NCBI RefSeq assembly: GCF_029784135.1
Contig: NC_073746.1
Location: forward strand, 102,502,515 to 102,566,514
DNA from: Toxorhynchites rutilus septentrionalis
Lineage: Eukaryota; Arthropoda; Insecta; Diptera; Culicidae
Reading direction: 5' to 3'
DNA: 64,000 nucleotides
The notes under the pieces: generated by a model
Told to the model about the DNA's origin: nothing
The model's input: only the letters and a program-made list of their open reading frames with translations
The model's database searches: none
Program-made: the position numbers and the translations under genes
Shown here: positions 44,340 to 56,909 of the stretch, in pieces
Position numbering within the stretch: the first letter of the stretch is position 1
Layout of the letters: every line of letters starts with the position of its first letter

Positions 44340-45190
44340 ACTCCTCCCCCCTCTCTAATTTCTACAATACTCGAGAATTAATCAAGCAAACGAAACCAAA
44401 TTTAGCATGTGGAGGTTTTAGGGTGCAATAAATGTTTCTATGGTGGTTAGACACTCCTTCACCCTCTCTAAGGGGGAACTGCCATACAAATGAAACACAA
44501 ATTTCTATAATACTCGAGAATTAATCAAGCAAACAAAATCAAATTTGGTATGTGGAGATTTTAGGGTGTAATAGATGTTTCTATGGTGGTTAGACACTCC
44601 TTCACCCTCTCTAAGGTGGCGCTGCCATACAAACGAAACACAAATTTCTGCATTACTCGGGAATTAATCAAGCAAACGAAACCAAAGTTGGCATGTGGAG
44701 ATTTTAGGGTGCAATAAATGTTTCTATGGTGGTTAGACACTCTCTAAGGGGGGACTGCCATACAAATGAAACACAAATTACTGCATTACTCGGAAATTAA
44801 TCAAGCAAACGAAACCAAATTTGGCATGTGGAGGTTTTAGGAGACAAGAAACGTTTCTAAGGTGGTTGGCTCCTCAAATAAATAATGAATGTTTCAATGG
44901 TGGTTTGACACTCCTCCCCATCCCTAAGGTGGGGGGCTGCATTACCCGAGAATCAATCAAGCAAACGGAACCAAAATTGTGCATGGAGGTTTCGAAGGGA
45001 GGGGGGAGGTGTATTTGCATAACTCGAGAACTAATCAAGCAAATAGAACCAAAACTTGCATGGAGGTTTTAGGTAGCCAAATTTGAGATGTGATTGTTTT
45101 TGAATACGAGAAATGTTTCTATGATGGTATGATAGCCCTCCCTTCTCTGGAATAGAGAGGGGGTCCCATAAAAATAATACACATATTTCA
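44340..45190 (+). repeat. Minisatellite array (about 145-180-nt unit), copy A
   Basis: About five tandem units share aatttctRcaWtactcgRgaa, ttaatcaagcaaacgaaacc, gcatgtggaggttttagg, gtgcaataaatgtttctatg, gtggttagacactcc, and aaggggg-actgccatacaaa. The last units are shortened. Same unit in opposite orientation at 55876-56310. Confidence 0.8.
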
Positions 45191-45349
45191 ACCAAACGTG
45201 ACAATTGAAAATTTTCGGAAAACTATGAAGGAAAATGGGAAAATTAGAAAAATTCAATTCGCATATGTTCTACGATTACATATTGACAAGCGTTGTTAGT
45301 CCATTTGATAAGAGACGAATGAACTCTCAGAGTTTAAAGTCTCTCTAAT

Positions 45350-45373
45350 TCATTACCATTACCATTACCATTT
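45350..45373 (+). repeat. Hexamer microsatellite (ATTACC)
   Basis: The word cattac is repeated in tandem (cattaccattaccattacc) for about four units. Confidence 0.8.
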
Positions 45374-45458
45374 GATGTTTGCGCTAACGAAATTGATCTT
45401 CGTTCGAGTGTGGAAATGGATTTTAATGTGATTAAACGCACTCCTATATCGTCTTCTA

Positions 45459-45834
45459 TCTATATAAATAAAAATGGATCGCCGAATGTGTTGATAAGAG
45501 CAAAACTCGAGAAAGGAATTATCCGATTTAGGGCTGTCTTCATACTATAATATTTTCTGTATCAAACATTCATTCCATGTAACTGAGAAACATGTTAATT
45601 GCAAGTGGATGAAAAATCTTGCACGAGAATTGTGTCTGAAAATAATCTGATATTATAATGTGAATTTTTGCTAGAAATACTGAAATTTTATGGTAAACAA
45701 TAATTTTAAAGGGCAGATTAGAAGATCAATCAATGAACAGTTCTGCGATTGGACCCATGATCGTGCGCTTAGTAAGAAAATGTGGATGTTATAACGAGAA
45801 AAAAATCTTGGGCGGGACGAAGTTTGTCAGCTAG
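45459..45834 (+). mobile_element. Nonautonomous Helitron-like element, copy A
   Basis: It begins TCTATATAAATAAAAATGG after an A and ends GTCAGCTAG before a T. This matches the Helitron rules (5' TC, 3' CTRR, insertion between A and T, no terminal inverted repeats, no target duplication). The interior shares gtgttgataagagcaaaact, cgagaattgtgtctgaaaat and gggcgggacgaagtttg with copy B. The subterminal hairpin is weak. It has no coding capacity. Confidence 0.6.
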
Positions 45835-46330
45835 TATATAATAAAATTAAAAGACAGTAATAACATAATAACATTTCTGACATGTCAGTAATCACATCTT
45901 ATTTTCGTGTGAATGACGTTTGTATGCTTATTTTGTTATGGTTTATCTTAAGTTAAAAAGATTTTTTTTTCTCATATCCGGTATCAGGCCGGATAGCAAA
46001 TATTGGCCAGATAGGTCGGGTACTGGATAGTTACCGAATATTCGTTTAATCTCTAGTGATTAATGTCAATCAAAAGAAAAAATTATAGCAGGTTGTGCCC
46101 AAGACACGACCGCATTGTTGACGTAGAACTACGCTGTAGTTTAATTCAAGCCACTTGTTCATAACTGCGGATATTATTTTATAATACTACGAAAATGCAC
46201 ATGGGAGCAGATACAAATGGGGTTTGAGCGTAGCGAAGATGCACTATTTTTAGGCATGGGTTATGAAGCACGCACGTATGCATACAAATATCCATAGATC
46301 GATGGCTTGAAGCAACATACACTATAAATA
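45835..46330. other. Repeat debris
   Basis: A CCGGAT-rich tract is at 45970-46060. A GACGTAG-group block at 46076-46175 (gcaggttgtgcccaagacac, ttgacgtagaactacg) matches 8696-8745 and 39676-39720. No gene is seen. Confidence 0.35.
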
Positions 46331-46334
46331 TACA

Positions 46335-46860
46335 CACACTTATCTCCGTTTTGCGCTTTTCTCAACAGAAGCCTTTTCTGTTAATATTGCCAGTCTAGAT
46401 TGGCTTAGCTGTCATCCTTTGCGGAGAGAGTTTCCCTACCGTCATGTGAAACCAAATCATTGACAAAATTACAGAACATTTATTTTCTTGGTGAGCTGAT
46501 GATAGCCTAGCTTGATGATTTCATACACAATTGTGTAGCTCAGAACCTTAATGCAATGATTGTAATGCCAGAGACATCGAAGATACTGAAAGTTTGCCTT
46601 CCTTCCTTGCTTGATACTCCAAGCATCTTCAGTTCATTCGTCTCTAATCTTCAAAAAGGCCCTTGGAAATCTTTACTTTATCCATAATATTACATCTCCA
46701 CCGCATTGCCTTGAGAAAGGCATTCGAGCCCTCGCCGTCCAGCTCGCCCAGCAACAATGTTGTCCAGTCGGTGTCCGGTGTCCTTACGAAGAATGAAAGT
46801 TTGCCTCAGCGAGATCCACTGTTTATACTCTAGGCAAATACTCCCCTTCGTTCTTCTTCT
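46335..46860 (-). repeat. Dispersed repeat, copy 2
   Basis: This is the partner of 42850-43470 in the same orientation. It includes aacagaagccttttctgtta, atattgccagtct, gcttagctgtcatcctttgc and gtttgcctcagcgagatcca. It is more decayed; the 101-codon frame of copy 1 is not preserved. Confidence 0.45.
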
Positions 46861-47918
46861 TTTCCTCTGTTCACGGAGACGTTGCATCTTATGATTTCCT
46901 CTTCGTTGCTCGTCGATAAGTTGCTCGTTATTGACAGCTCTGTTCGGGAAAGCACACAAATGGACAGAACAAATGTATGAGGAAATGGGAATGCTTCCAA
47001 TTTTCATCAATTTAAACTATATACCGACTATGGGATTGTGATGTATAGCATATCAAACAAATCTTAGGGAATTCCCGATTCGTTTGGTATGTAAATCGCC
47101 AAAATCCGTTCGCGACAAAAATAGTTATTAACGTTAACTTTATTTCATAAAAACGTGACCTGTTTTTTGATTTGGTACCCTTAATGAAAGACGTAGTTCT
47201 ACGTCAAAATGTGCAAAAATGTGTAATGTCAAACATATGAAAAGCTTTGTCACGTCGCGTGTGTTCGCTCAATTTTACGATTGACTGAAATACTCCTGGT
47301 AAACTACATTCTGGGACAACAAATACATCATCATTCCATTTCATTCTAAACGTGTGCAATGTCGAACCTTTGTCAAAGGGCCAGTGTGTTCATTCTTCCT
47401 GCGTGTTGCATCCCTAATGGTAATTGCTTCGGCCAAGCTTCGACCTTTTCTGCTCTTTCCCGTTGAGGAACAAAAGCGAAAATTTCCATTACTACTTTGC
47501 ACATCTGCGTAGTATACAGTTACTCATTTGGCCACTGTATTCATAAGCGTGTGTTTGTGTCGTTATTGTGTGTGCGCAAATTATATAGGTTGACTGAAAT
47601 GGCGACAAACATCATGACGGACGAGTCCGCGAGTGGACGCGTACGACTTCGAACAATTATTTCCCGTACGTAATTTTCAATCGTGCGGTCATTACACTTG
47701 TAGATACAGAGGTTCTATTTACACTGGATATCAAATAGTACCTTCACCCAGAGAGGCGACTCAGCTGCTTCCTCAGACAGTATAAACACTATTATGCCAG
47801 TGAGTGAAAAAGTAAACATTTCAAACCAAATGGTTTTAGATCTTGAGAATAGAGCAAACATTGAGTAGACGACTATATGGTGATTATTCGATGACACATG
47901 AAATGATTTGTGGGTGTA
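46861..47918. other. No gene recognised
   Basis: The palindrome gacgtagttctacgtc is at 47189-47204, and an imperfect inverted word pair surrounds it. The remainder is unassigned. Confidence 0.3.
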
Positions 47919-48614
47919 GGGGAGGCGTGGGTTAGACGGACAGTGTGGGTAAGATGGACAGGTGGTTGATTTGTATAGTTACATAATGAATTTCAAATTT
48001 CTGTTAATGAGTACCCCTTCTTCATGCTATTCTATGATATTTCAACCACCCTATGACAATGAATACTCATCGAAGGTGGAGAAGGGACACAAAAACCGAA
48101 AAGCAAACATGATTCCGCATGTGGATGTAGTTTTTGCGGATTCGAAGTTAATGGTTTAATTTCAAAATTTAATTCATCATAACCAGCGATTTCAATTTGT
48201 GAGTTAACAAAGAAGCAATATTAGGTATGTACGGAAAAATCAATTCTTTAGTGAGCGGAAAATTTAAATTATTGAAATAATTGTAATGGTGGGGTGAAAC
48301 GGACAATTGCCAGTAGGAGTGAGATGTACTGCGAAAAAGCTGTTTATTCTATTCCTAAGGAATGCCCTACGTCTATAAACGTAATTTACATCGCCGAATG
48401 TGAACTGTCTAGAAGCTAACTGGAACCAAAAGCAAAATAGTTGAGGTCTGTCCGTTTATACATTGATGAACACTTTTTTGAGAAACATGTGGCCGATATT
48501 TTGGAAAACAGTGTATTGAATTGTAAGAAACTGCATTCAAGTTTTGGGAAACATGAGTTTCCAAAGATACAATTGAATATCTTCTTAACATGTCCGTCTT
48601 ACCCCCACTTCCCC
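47919..48614. mobile_element. MITE with GGGGARG ends and TA flanks (about 700 bp)
   Basis: The left end gggaggcgtgggttagacgg acag is inverted at the right end (ctgtccgtc-like: catgtccgtcttacccccac ttcccc). Both ends are flanked by TA (47917-47918 and 48615-48616). The interior repeats ggtaagatggacagg and gggtgaaacggacaa, degenerate echoes of the terminal sequence. A Tc1/mariner-type (TA) origin is likely. Confidence 0.65.
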
Positions 48615-48616
48615 TA

Positions 48617-51600
48617 TATTTACTGCGTATAACTTTCATTTTTTTGACAAATGTTATGAAATCCATGTAAAATGGGACCAAGCAAAAGTGTCATTTTATA
48701 AAACAAATCGTCACAAATACAACGAAAAAATGAAAGGATTTTAAATGCACCTTTTTTTAGATAAAATGAAACGATGGCATTCGTTCATATGTTTTCCATG
48801 CATGAAGTGTGAAGCGGTGGGTCACCCAATGAAGGAGACCGAGAACGCTTATTCTTAGAACAATTTCAAGCTTGCTGCACGACTTGTTTCGGCCAACACC
48901 TGGCCTGTGATTGTTGTTGTTGTGACTATGTGGTTACCCTTGGCCAATTGTGGCGATGAAATCTTCTCGCGAGAATGTGATGCAACTGGGCTACAGCATG
49001 CATGGGAACCGTCATCATCGATGTGCAATCATCTGGTCAAATAGAACGGCCCGCGCGAGTGGTATGAAACAACAAATCCAATCTGTTCTCGGTACCATCA
49101 AAGCACGGACGGCCGCATTGGCTACCGGCCAGAATCGTTAAGATGTCAAATTCAATATGGCGTTTGTATGGGGACGGAATCATGGGATCGATGTAGGAGG
49201 CGGGAATTCCCGCTCCGCTATTTCGTAAAAACATGTGGATGATGTTTGTGAGACCAAGTTACGAATATTCTTTAATTTTGACACCATAAAAAGATGAGAT
49301 AATTCTATGCAATCAATTAACACTTTAACGGCCATGGTGTTTTGGCCAAAAAGTTCGTAAAAACCTGGAGGACCCAGTGGTTGATTCTTGTACTAGATGG
49401 TGCCAGGAACCCATCCAGACAAAAATTGCATCCCCATCTGCCATATAAGGGTAGAAACTACTCGTGTGCAGTACTGCACATGCGGCCTCAACTCAAAGTA
49501 AAACGAGTAAAATATCGATAAAAATCATTATAAAACAATATATTTTTTTGAAATTACATTTTTGATAACATTATTTCAAACTCGTAAAATGTCTTCTATT
49601 AAAATAATCCAGACATAAAAACTTTTCGGAGCATTTCGGGCAGTGATAAATTGTAATTGGTAGAAGAGTACAAGCAGTGATATCGAAGCGTCCTACTATG
49701 TACTGAGACCAGTAGAAAACGAAAAACAGATTAGTTTTAACGCAAAACATGTACAGCGCGGACTTGATTATATGCAGTTTTTGATTTCTTTTTTCTGTAT
49801 GTAATAGAATCCTGTATATAATCGAGACAAAAAATATTTTTTTAATTTGTTTTTTTTTCATGTATCTTTCGTTTTTTGAAAATAGAAGAGGAATTTGATT
49901 TTTGATTCATTCCCTTAAAGTCAGAAAACATCTTTCTCACATGAAAAAATAAATTTATCCATATACTCTCAGGAGAGACGATCATATTTGATGAAAAAAA
50001 TCCTCCGACACATATGTTCGAATTTCAACAATGACAGTGTTATAGATTATTTTTGTTTCAGACTTTGTCGCCTGAATTTGGCTCTGCATTAAAAAGTACG
50101 CTACGGAAGACGATTCTGATGCTTTCATTTGAAAGATGAGAATGTTTAGTACAGAATATAGTAGCGGAACAACTAAATTAGTGGATTTTAATAACTGGCA
50201 GGTGTTCAGCTACTAGTTCTGACGTAAAGTACATCTTCCACACCAATTTCCCAAGGTAGCTGCTTTTATGGGTAACCATCAGTGCTGCGTTCCATCGCGA
50301 ATTTCTGGTCAAATCTGAAGTGGAGGCTCTACTTCTACAATTTCGTGGCGAAAACGGAGGAGGAACTTCCGGCAGAAATGCCGAAAGTTTCGCCCATCTG
50401 CCCTATTGGGCGGCCGAAATATTTCAACATAATCAATAAAATTTATTTTATGGGAAATTTGTTCCATTAAATTATCATTTGTAGTTTTTTTTATCAACAT
50501 TCAAAAATTGTCCATTTAACAAACACATGTTCTCTCTTGGAACGAAGTGTGCTAAGCTCATAGAACCTGAGAGCGGCTTTTGAACACGGCGCAGAGCTCA
50601 GATACGAAATATCTCTTCTCATGTGTATGATGCGCGCCTCATTTTACACAAACACACAAATTTTAGCGTCCCGTCCCGAATTTAAAGAACCGACCATGTA
50701 CATTTTGTTTATTGGCCCAAAAAAATGACCTGTGCAAAAATTTTCTAAATATACATAGTCGATTCCTTCAATTCGATAATTTTTTTCCATTTCTTTCAAG
50801 TCCCAAAAGGTCGATCGGCCAAAAAATTTTTTTTAGGTAACACCAGATCTCGACGTTTTAAGCCTTTTAAGACATTTGGCATCGATCAAAAAATTTCAAT
50901 TTTCCAAATTTCCTTTACTTCCCCCTTGGAAGAATTTCGAAGATCAAAGAATCAAAACTTTGAGCACTAAAAAAAGTTTAGTGTGATGAATGAACCTGGA
51001 GACTTTCTATCAATCTGATGTAATCTCTTGAATCAAATTAGTAGATGAGTAGATCAAACATATTATCTTGCATGAGCTTCTTCGAGCTCTTTTACTCGCC
51101 AAATTTTTCACTATGTGATCTTGTGCACGCTCATCGACTTGTTGAGTTTTCAAAAAGTACAACATTGCTACTTTCTACTATTGGTCATTCATATTAGTCA
51201 TTCTTATAACAAGATGGTTCACGAAAAACAACTTATACAGTATCTGGGAAACTTCAAATAAGAACTTGTGTTGAATAATAGGGGTCGATTTTAAGACCTT
51301 GTCGACCCTCAAAATCAGTTTACGTTCTTGCTGACCACTAGGAAATCTATATCGACCTTAAGTGGTCGATATAGAACTTTCTTTGGGTGAAGACCGGTTT
51401 TGGAGATAGCTAATGGTAGTTCATTTCTTATCTCTTTTTAGCGGTGTGTTGAGCAGTGTTGTCGCACGTACAGATTTTTCTGGAAAGGTACAGTTTTTTT
51501 CGATTTTTCCGGTACAGATTACAAATTTTCGTCCTAAAGTACAGATAGGTACAGATTTTTTGATTGTCAAGTTTATAATACGTGGGGCTAGTCAAGCAGA

Positions 51601-52495
51601 TGAGAATAAGATTCGATTTCTATGATTCGACTCTCATGGTTTCTCCAATGTTAAATCCTAGAAACTTTCCCAATCTAACTAGTATCAAACTCTGCTTATT
51701 CACGCATATTTGCGCGTGAAAGTGAGTATTTTGCGTAATGCTGTTTACTTTTTTTTATTCCCACACTATGAATCGAATGCCTGAAAAAAAATTGTATTTT
51801 GCTCGCATTTTCGACACTTCAATACCTCGTTTCTGATATCCTTACTATGTGTCAATCTGAATCGGTTCAGCAACGACGAAATGAACCCAATTTAGAAATT
51901 CGTGGAGAAGCTCGAAATTTTTAACAGCTAATAGTAGAGGAACTGGGGGAGGGGGGTGCAAGCCCGGCCCCATAAGGAGAAGTATTGTTTTGTGAGAACT
52001 GAGGGCACATATTGTTATGTTTCCCTCACAGAATCAAATATAAGAAATATCAGTGCTTTTAAACGGCAATTTTGCAAGTAATACTCAATTTTCAAAGCTG
52101 ACAGAAAAACTAACCTTGTTCACCAACAAGGGTGGGTGAAACCGGTACCCATGAGGGTAACACCGGCACCCTCAATTTGTCAATAAATATACTTGACACC
52201 AGCTGTTTCAGTTTGAATGTGGCAACTGCCAAATGGGAGGTATTCTAATTCTAGATGTCGCTATGGTTTGAGATATGGTTTGAATCGCTCAACTGATTCC
52301 GAAGATATGGTCGTAACAAGCTCTGGTTAACGTGGAATATGGAAAAGAAAGAAATTTGATATTAACCATAAATCTATCATGCGACACCTCAAACCACACC
52401 ACAATTCAATTACTAGTTCGATGGAATCTAGGTCCTTGTTTCGAGCTTACTACCTTTCACAAAACGTGATTCTGTAATTTATGTCTGGGGATTCC
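48617..52495. other. Long unassigned intron stretch
   Basis: I find no paired repeat ends or conserved frame that I can defend. A more GC-balanced, non-repetitive block lies at 48800-49240. At 51285-51380 gtcgat/atcgac words recur (ctatatcgaccttaagtggt cgatatag is an inverted repeat). At 52128-52185 two related words, accggtaccc and accggcaccc, are flanked by gggtgg and gagggt. Confidence 0.3.
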
Positions 52496-52497
52496 AA

Positions 52498-52605
52498 AGT
52501 TTTTTTTATCCCATTTGTTTATTTATTAGGCTCATTAGCATTTTAGCTGTAACAGAGCCGGGTTTTAATCGTGTACATGTACATATGTTTATGTTTCTAT
52601 AAATA
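52498..52605 (-). mobile_element. LINE 3' end (poly-A on the minus strand)
   Basis: This is near-identical to 20157-20265: a T-run, atcccatttgtttatttatt, aggctcattagcattttagc, tgtaacagagccggg, then cgtgtacatgtacatatgtt. It is a short, strongly 5'-truncated copy. The nearby frame content is unrecognised. Confidence 0.55.
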
Positions 52606-53502
52606 GCCTCTTTTACAAGGGTGAGGTTCTCCTGAGATCCACTCTCACTATTCGATATCCTTGGGAGCTGCGAGGCTTCTGAAATAGATGGAAAATATGT
52701 CCCAATAACCTTCAGCTAATTGGAAATCATACCGGGGTTACTCTTACCTCAACAGCATACATTTTTAAAGAGACAATTTCTATTAATATATATTAATATA
52801 ATATTCGCTCTAACTTAACTCAACTCAAATCCCAGTGATAGTTAACAATCTAGGGGACAAACTGTAGAACAACGAAAAAGGATTTGAAACCTCGTTCAAG
52901 AATAAAATCCTAAATTCCACTACCGAAAAATTACAACCGGTTGCACATCATCGGCACTCGCGTTTGTTTTGATTAATATTGTAACATTTGTTGAATAACG
53001 ATGGGTTGGATTTGATTAAAAACGTTAAAAATAATAAATACTAACATGTACAACAAAAACGTAGTTAATTATAGTTTTCTAGTAAATCTCAAGGGTGCCG
53101 AGCTACTCAGTTCCCCTAAGTTGTCTATGTTTAGCAAGAGTATGTATAAGTATCATCAAACAGATGAGAAAATGAGGCTTAAGTAGTTTTTTACCCTTCT
53201 GATACAGATGTGGCAGATATGGAAAATGTGGCAGTTTGAACCCCGGGACTTTATCTTTATTGACCTTTATCGACTTATTCGACCGCCATTAGCCGACTTG
53301 GTTTTGCGCGCATTTACTTCCAGTACCGGATAATTTTTTGTTGTAAATCGTGTAAAGCGTAATCATTCACAATAGGCGCCAGGCGCCAACTCATTAGTAA
53401 GAATCATACTAATTTTACTCGTTGGGCGTAATCTAATTGCACAATGAACATTTAATTGCCTCAGTGTTTCTTGTGCAATCCCACAACAAATTATTATAAA
53501 TC

Positions 53503-53930
53503 CACGGCTTACAGAGACAAGGCAAGCTACTCCGGATCAGTCATTTTTTAGTGACGTCATCTGAGTCGTTGAAGTAAACAATGTGTTCTTATTTTTTATT
53601 TTTCGTGCTTTGTAAGTTTGTGCGTTGATAATATAGTTGATTATATTTAACACCATGAATAATTTGATAAAACATTTATCTACGAAGAATATAATTTTCG
53701 GTTTTTCGGAAAGCGAAAGAATCTCTTTTTTGGCCCGATAATGTCATTTTCATAATTTATACACCCGCTCACAGCGCATTGAACCATTTTCGATTTTTCA
53801 TTTCAGGAACATTTACGCGTAAGTCGGAAAATAAAATACAACTGGCGACTGTTTACACTGACGACTCGGATGACGTCATCAAAAAAAATGTTTACTCGCT
53901 AAAGAACTAGCCTTGTCTCTGTAAGCCGTG
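53503..53930. mobile_element. 428-bp MITE with perfect 9-bp target duplication (Mutator-like)
   Basis: The ends CACGGCTTACAGAGACAAGG at 53503 and its exact reverse complement at 53910-53930 (21 nt identical) are flanked by TTATAAATC on both sides (53494-53502 and 53931-53939). A 9-bp duplication is typical of the Mutator superfamily. Both subterminal arms contain TGACGTCA/GATGACGTCATC, so arm similarity extends about 80 nt with gaps. No coding frame is present. The perfect duplication and ends suggest a fairly recent insertion. Confidence 0.85.
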
Positions 53931-53939
53931 TTATAAATC

Positions 53940-55521
53940 CTTCTGCCAAACTATACCTTCTACAATCAATAAAACTCATGTTCACGCCAGAGTTTCAGCA
54001 CCATGCATAGTGCCCATGTGTTGGCGTTCAGCAGTGACACACAATCCGAAATTACTCAGCAAAAACTTCATGTAGTAATCCGAAGGTTAACTCAACCAGT
54101 TCTTCTTTGTTTGAAAACCTCAGCCACCACACCACATACAATCCCAGCGAAATCAATACATGCATAGCCAGGTCCGGGATCTACAGGCTTTATGATTGAC
54201 AGTGTTTGTATTCAGGACGGTCATAAGATTGAACAATAATTCACTCAACAGCATCTCAGTTCCCACCGATCAAACGATGAACCTAACTTCACGATCTAAT
54301 TCAGATGCAACATGATCAGGTCAAAATTTGCTGTGAGAAGAACGTCACATGATGATAGACAAAGGGGACCTGATAGTCGTGACCCAATTACCCACGACGA
54401 AAATGCTGTCGTTGCTGCAATGCTGCAATGCATTCTGTCTCCTCCTGATAACGGATTCGTTTGACTACTCAATACGAACTGTTTGTTTGTGGAAGAAATG
54501 ATAAGCCTCGGTTGTACGCCGTCAAATAGAATGCAATCATTCAGGTGCTGCTATAGAGACACGCTTCCAGCTAGATCATGATTGCTATAAATGTTTCCGA
54601 TCGATCGTAGCCGTAAAGTTTAAACCTGATTCCCTCCTTCTTTATGGCACCGTGAGCAGAGCTTAGTTTCTTGTTGCGCCTCTGCTACCCCGTACACATC
54701 GCGTTATCGGTCAGTTGGAACTCAAATGGAATCACGCGACCGAAGTGCGACGGCACGAGGCGTGCGACCAGTCGACTTTTGTTTATTTGTAGAGAATTAG
54801 TAGGACTGGTAAACATTTACAACGTCTCGTCTGCCAGCTGTGTTTGCGTCATCCATCGGACTGCTGGCGGAGTTTTCAGCTTGTTGAAATTGTCTTTATG
54901 CCGAATTCTCGGCGTGTTATCATCACTTCTCGCTCGTGACGCGCAAAAAAAACAACAGAATAAATCTTCCGATTCATCGGATCTTCTCATTGTTTCCGTT
55001 TGGGTTGTCAGAGCAAGGATCTTTTCGTAGTGCAAATAAATCTGCAGGAAAGATGAACGCAATGGTTACACCATTCATCGCCTATCGGACAGTTGACAAA
55101 TGCCGTTCAATGACCCGACGGAATAGGAGGATTATAAATATAAATTAACCCGGATTGCCGCAAGACACAAAAACAAACAAATTCGTCAATAGCGACCTTT
55201 GTTGTGTTGCAGATATTCGCATCGGTTGAAAATAGATGTCACAAACAGTGATAAGGTATCGACCAAACAGGTTGTCAGAAATTGTTCAGCCGAAAAAAGC
55301 AAAATATAAGAATGCATAAAATAAGAAAATAATGAATTACATTTAGTATAGGTTTGTTAATTTTACATTGCTTGAATTAGAGAGAAAACCAGTCGACAGT
55401 CGTTTCTCTCAGAGAAAAATAGGTTTATACTGGTTCCAAATGGAATCTAAAAATAAAATGTATTCTTCAATCATTCTAATAATAGTTATCGCTATCAATT
55501 TGGGAAGAGAAATATTCTTTA
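53940..55521. other. Unassigned, partly GC-balanced intron stretch
   Basis: No repeat ends were found. The stretch 54640-55060 is richer in G+C and has open frames on both strands (119 codons plus, 81 minus), but neither shows a recognisable domain. It is a candidate for regulatory DNA or an alternative first exon, without proof. Confidence 0.25.
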
Positions 55522-55875
55522 CTAGCTGATCCGGCAAACCTCGTCTCGCCCGAAATTTATTGTTCATTGTCACATCTACGTTTTCTTATTGAGCGCACGT
55601 TAATGCGTTCAATCGCAAAAATATTCATTGATTGATCTTTTAATCTACCCTTTAAAATTACCTTTTACTATAAAATTCCTAGTACTTCTACCAAAACTCA
55701 GATTATTTTCAGACACAATTCTCGTTCAAGATTTTTCAACCACTTGCAAATAACATGTGAATAAATGAAATGGGGTAGAATAAATGGAATAAATATTTGA
55801 TACAGAAAATATGATAGAATAAAGACAGCCCTGAATCGGACAATTCCATTCTAGAGTTTTGCTCTTATCAACACA
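55522..55875 (-). mobile_element. Helitron-like 3' part, copy B
   Basis: On the minus strand it ends CCGGATCAGCTAG followed by T, matching copy A (GTCAGCTAG|T). Shared interior: GTGTTGATAAGAGCAAAACT, AATTGTGTCTGAAAATAATC and GCGAGACGAGGTTTGCC. It directly abuts the minisatellite at 55876-56310 on its 5' side. Confidence 0.55.
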
Positions 55876-56310
55876 GCCTTATTGTATGGCAGCCTCCCCT
55901 TAGAGAGGGGGGGGGGAGGAGTGTCTAACTACTATAGAAACATTTATTGCACCCTAAAACCTCCACATGCCAACCTTGGTTTCGTTTGCTTGACTAATTT
56001 CCGAGTAATGCAGAAGTTTATGTTTCATTTGTATGGCAGCCCCCCGTTAGGGAGCGGAGAGGAGTGTCTTACTACTATAGAAACATTGATTGCCCCTTTA
56101 AACCTCCACATGGCAAATCTGGTTTCGTTTGTTTGACTTATTCCCGAGAAAGGCAGAAATTTGTGTTTCATTTGTATGGCAGCCCCCCCTTAGAGAGGGG
56201 GAGTAGTGTCTAACTACTATTGAAAGATTTATTACACCCTAAAACCTTCGCATACCAACTTTGGTTTCGTTTGCTTGACTGATTTCCGAGTAATGCAGAA
56301 ATTTGTGTTT
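55876..56310 (-). repeat. Minisatellite array, copy B
   Basis: About three units of 145-150 nt of the same sequence as 44340-45190 are in opposite orientation (tgtatggcagcc-cccttaga, gaggagtgtctaactacta, tttattgcaccctaaaacct, ccacatgccaa). It lies immediately next to the Helitron-like end, so the array is probably an internal part of that element family. Confidence 0.8.
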
Positions 56311-56909
56311 GTTTCGGTCTAACTGGATAATGGAAGAATAGAAGGAAAACTCTGTTCAAACAAAAAATAAAGTCCGGTCGGATTCAATCCCACATATCGC
56401 TGGATATATTCTTGAAGAAACGAGGATTACTTCATACATACATGTTTAGTTTGGTTATTCGACAAAATACGTTCTGCCGAAATCAATAGTGTAATTTCCT
56501 TAGAAATTCCAGATCTGTTTACTGATCAACTACTCTACTGTATTCTGAAATCCGATCGAGTTAGAATTACCCGAATGGATAGCAAATTTTGCATTCTGTA
56601 ATGCGTTCAACCCACGTCCAATCTACTTGTACCAATGTGGGAACCTTGTCACGGAAATCTCGATGAAAATAAGCTTTACATATCAAATATGTGTTCTATG
56701 TAAACAAGTAACACATTTTCTGCAAGTGGGGAAAACATGAACGAATATTGCGTCTGATGATGATTTTATATTATGGATAATGTTTTGGTGCAAATGCAAG
56801 GAAATTTATAGAAAAAAAATAGGTTAGGGTCAGAACAATGTCTTCTGAAAATTCGAACGACATCGATTAATAGGGCCTGACCACGAACGTCACTTCACGG
56901 TGAAAACGA

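Noticed and set aside
44340..45190. CRISPR-like repeat-spacer array
   Set aside because: The units are continuous 145-180-nt tandem repeats in a eukaryotic genome, with no spacers.
54671..55062. Host gene exon suggested by a 119-codon plus and an 81-codon minus frame
   Set aside because: No recognisable domain and no good splice sites defining an exon. The mutual overlap suggests only higher G+C.
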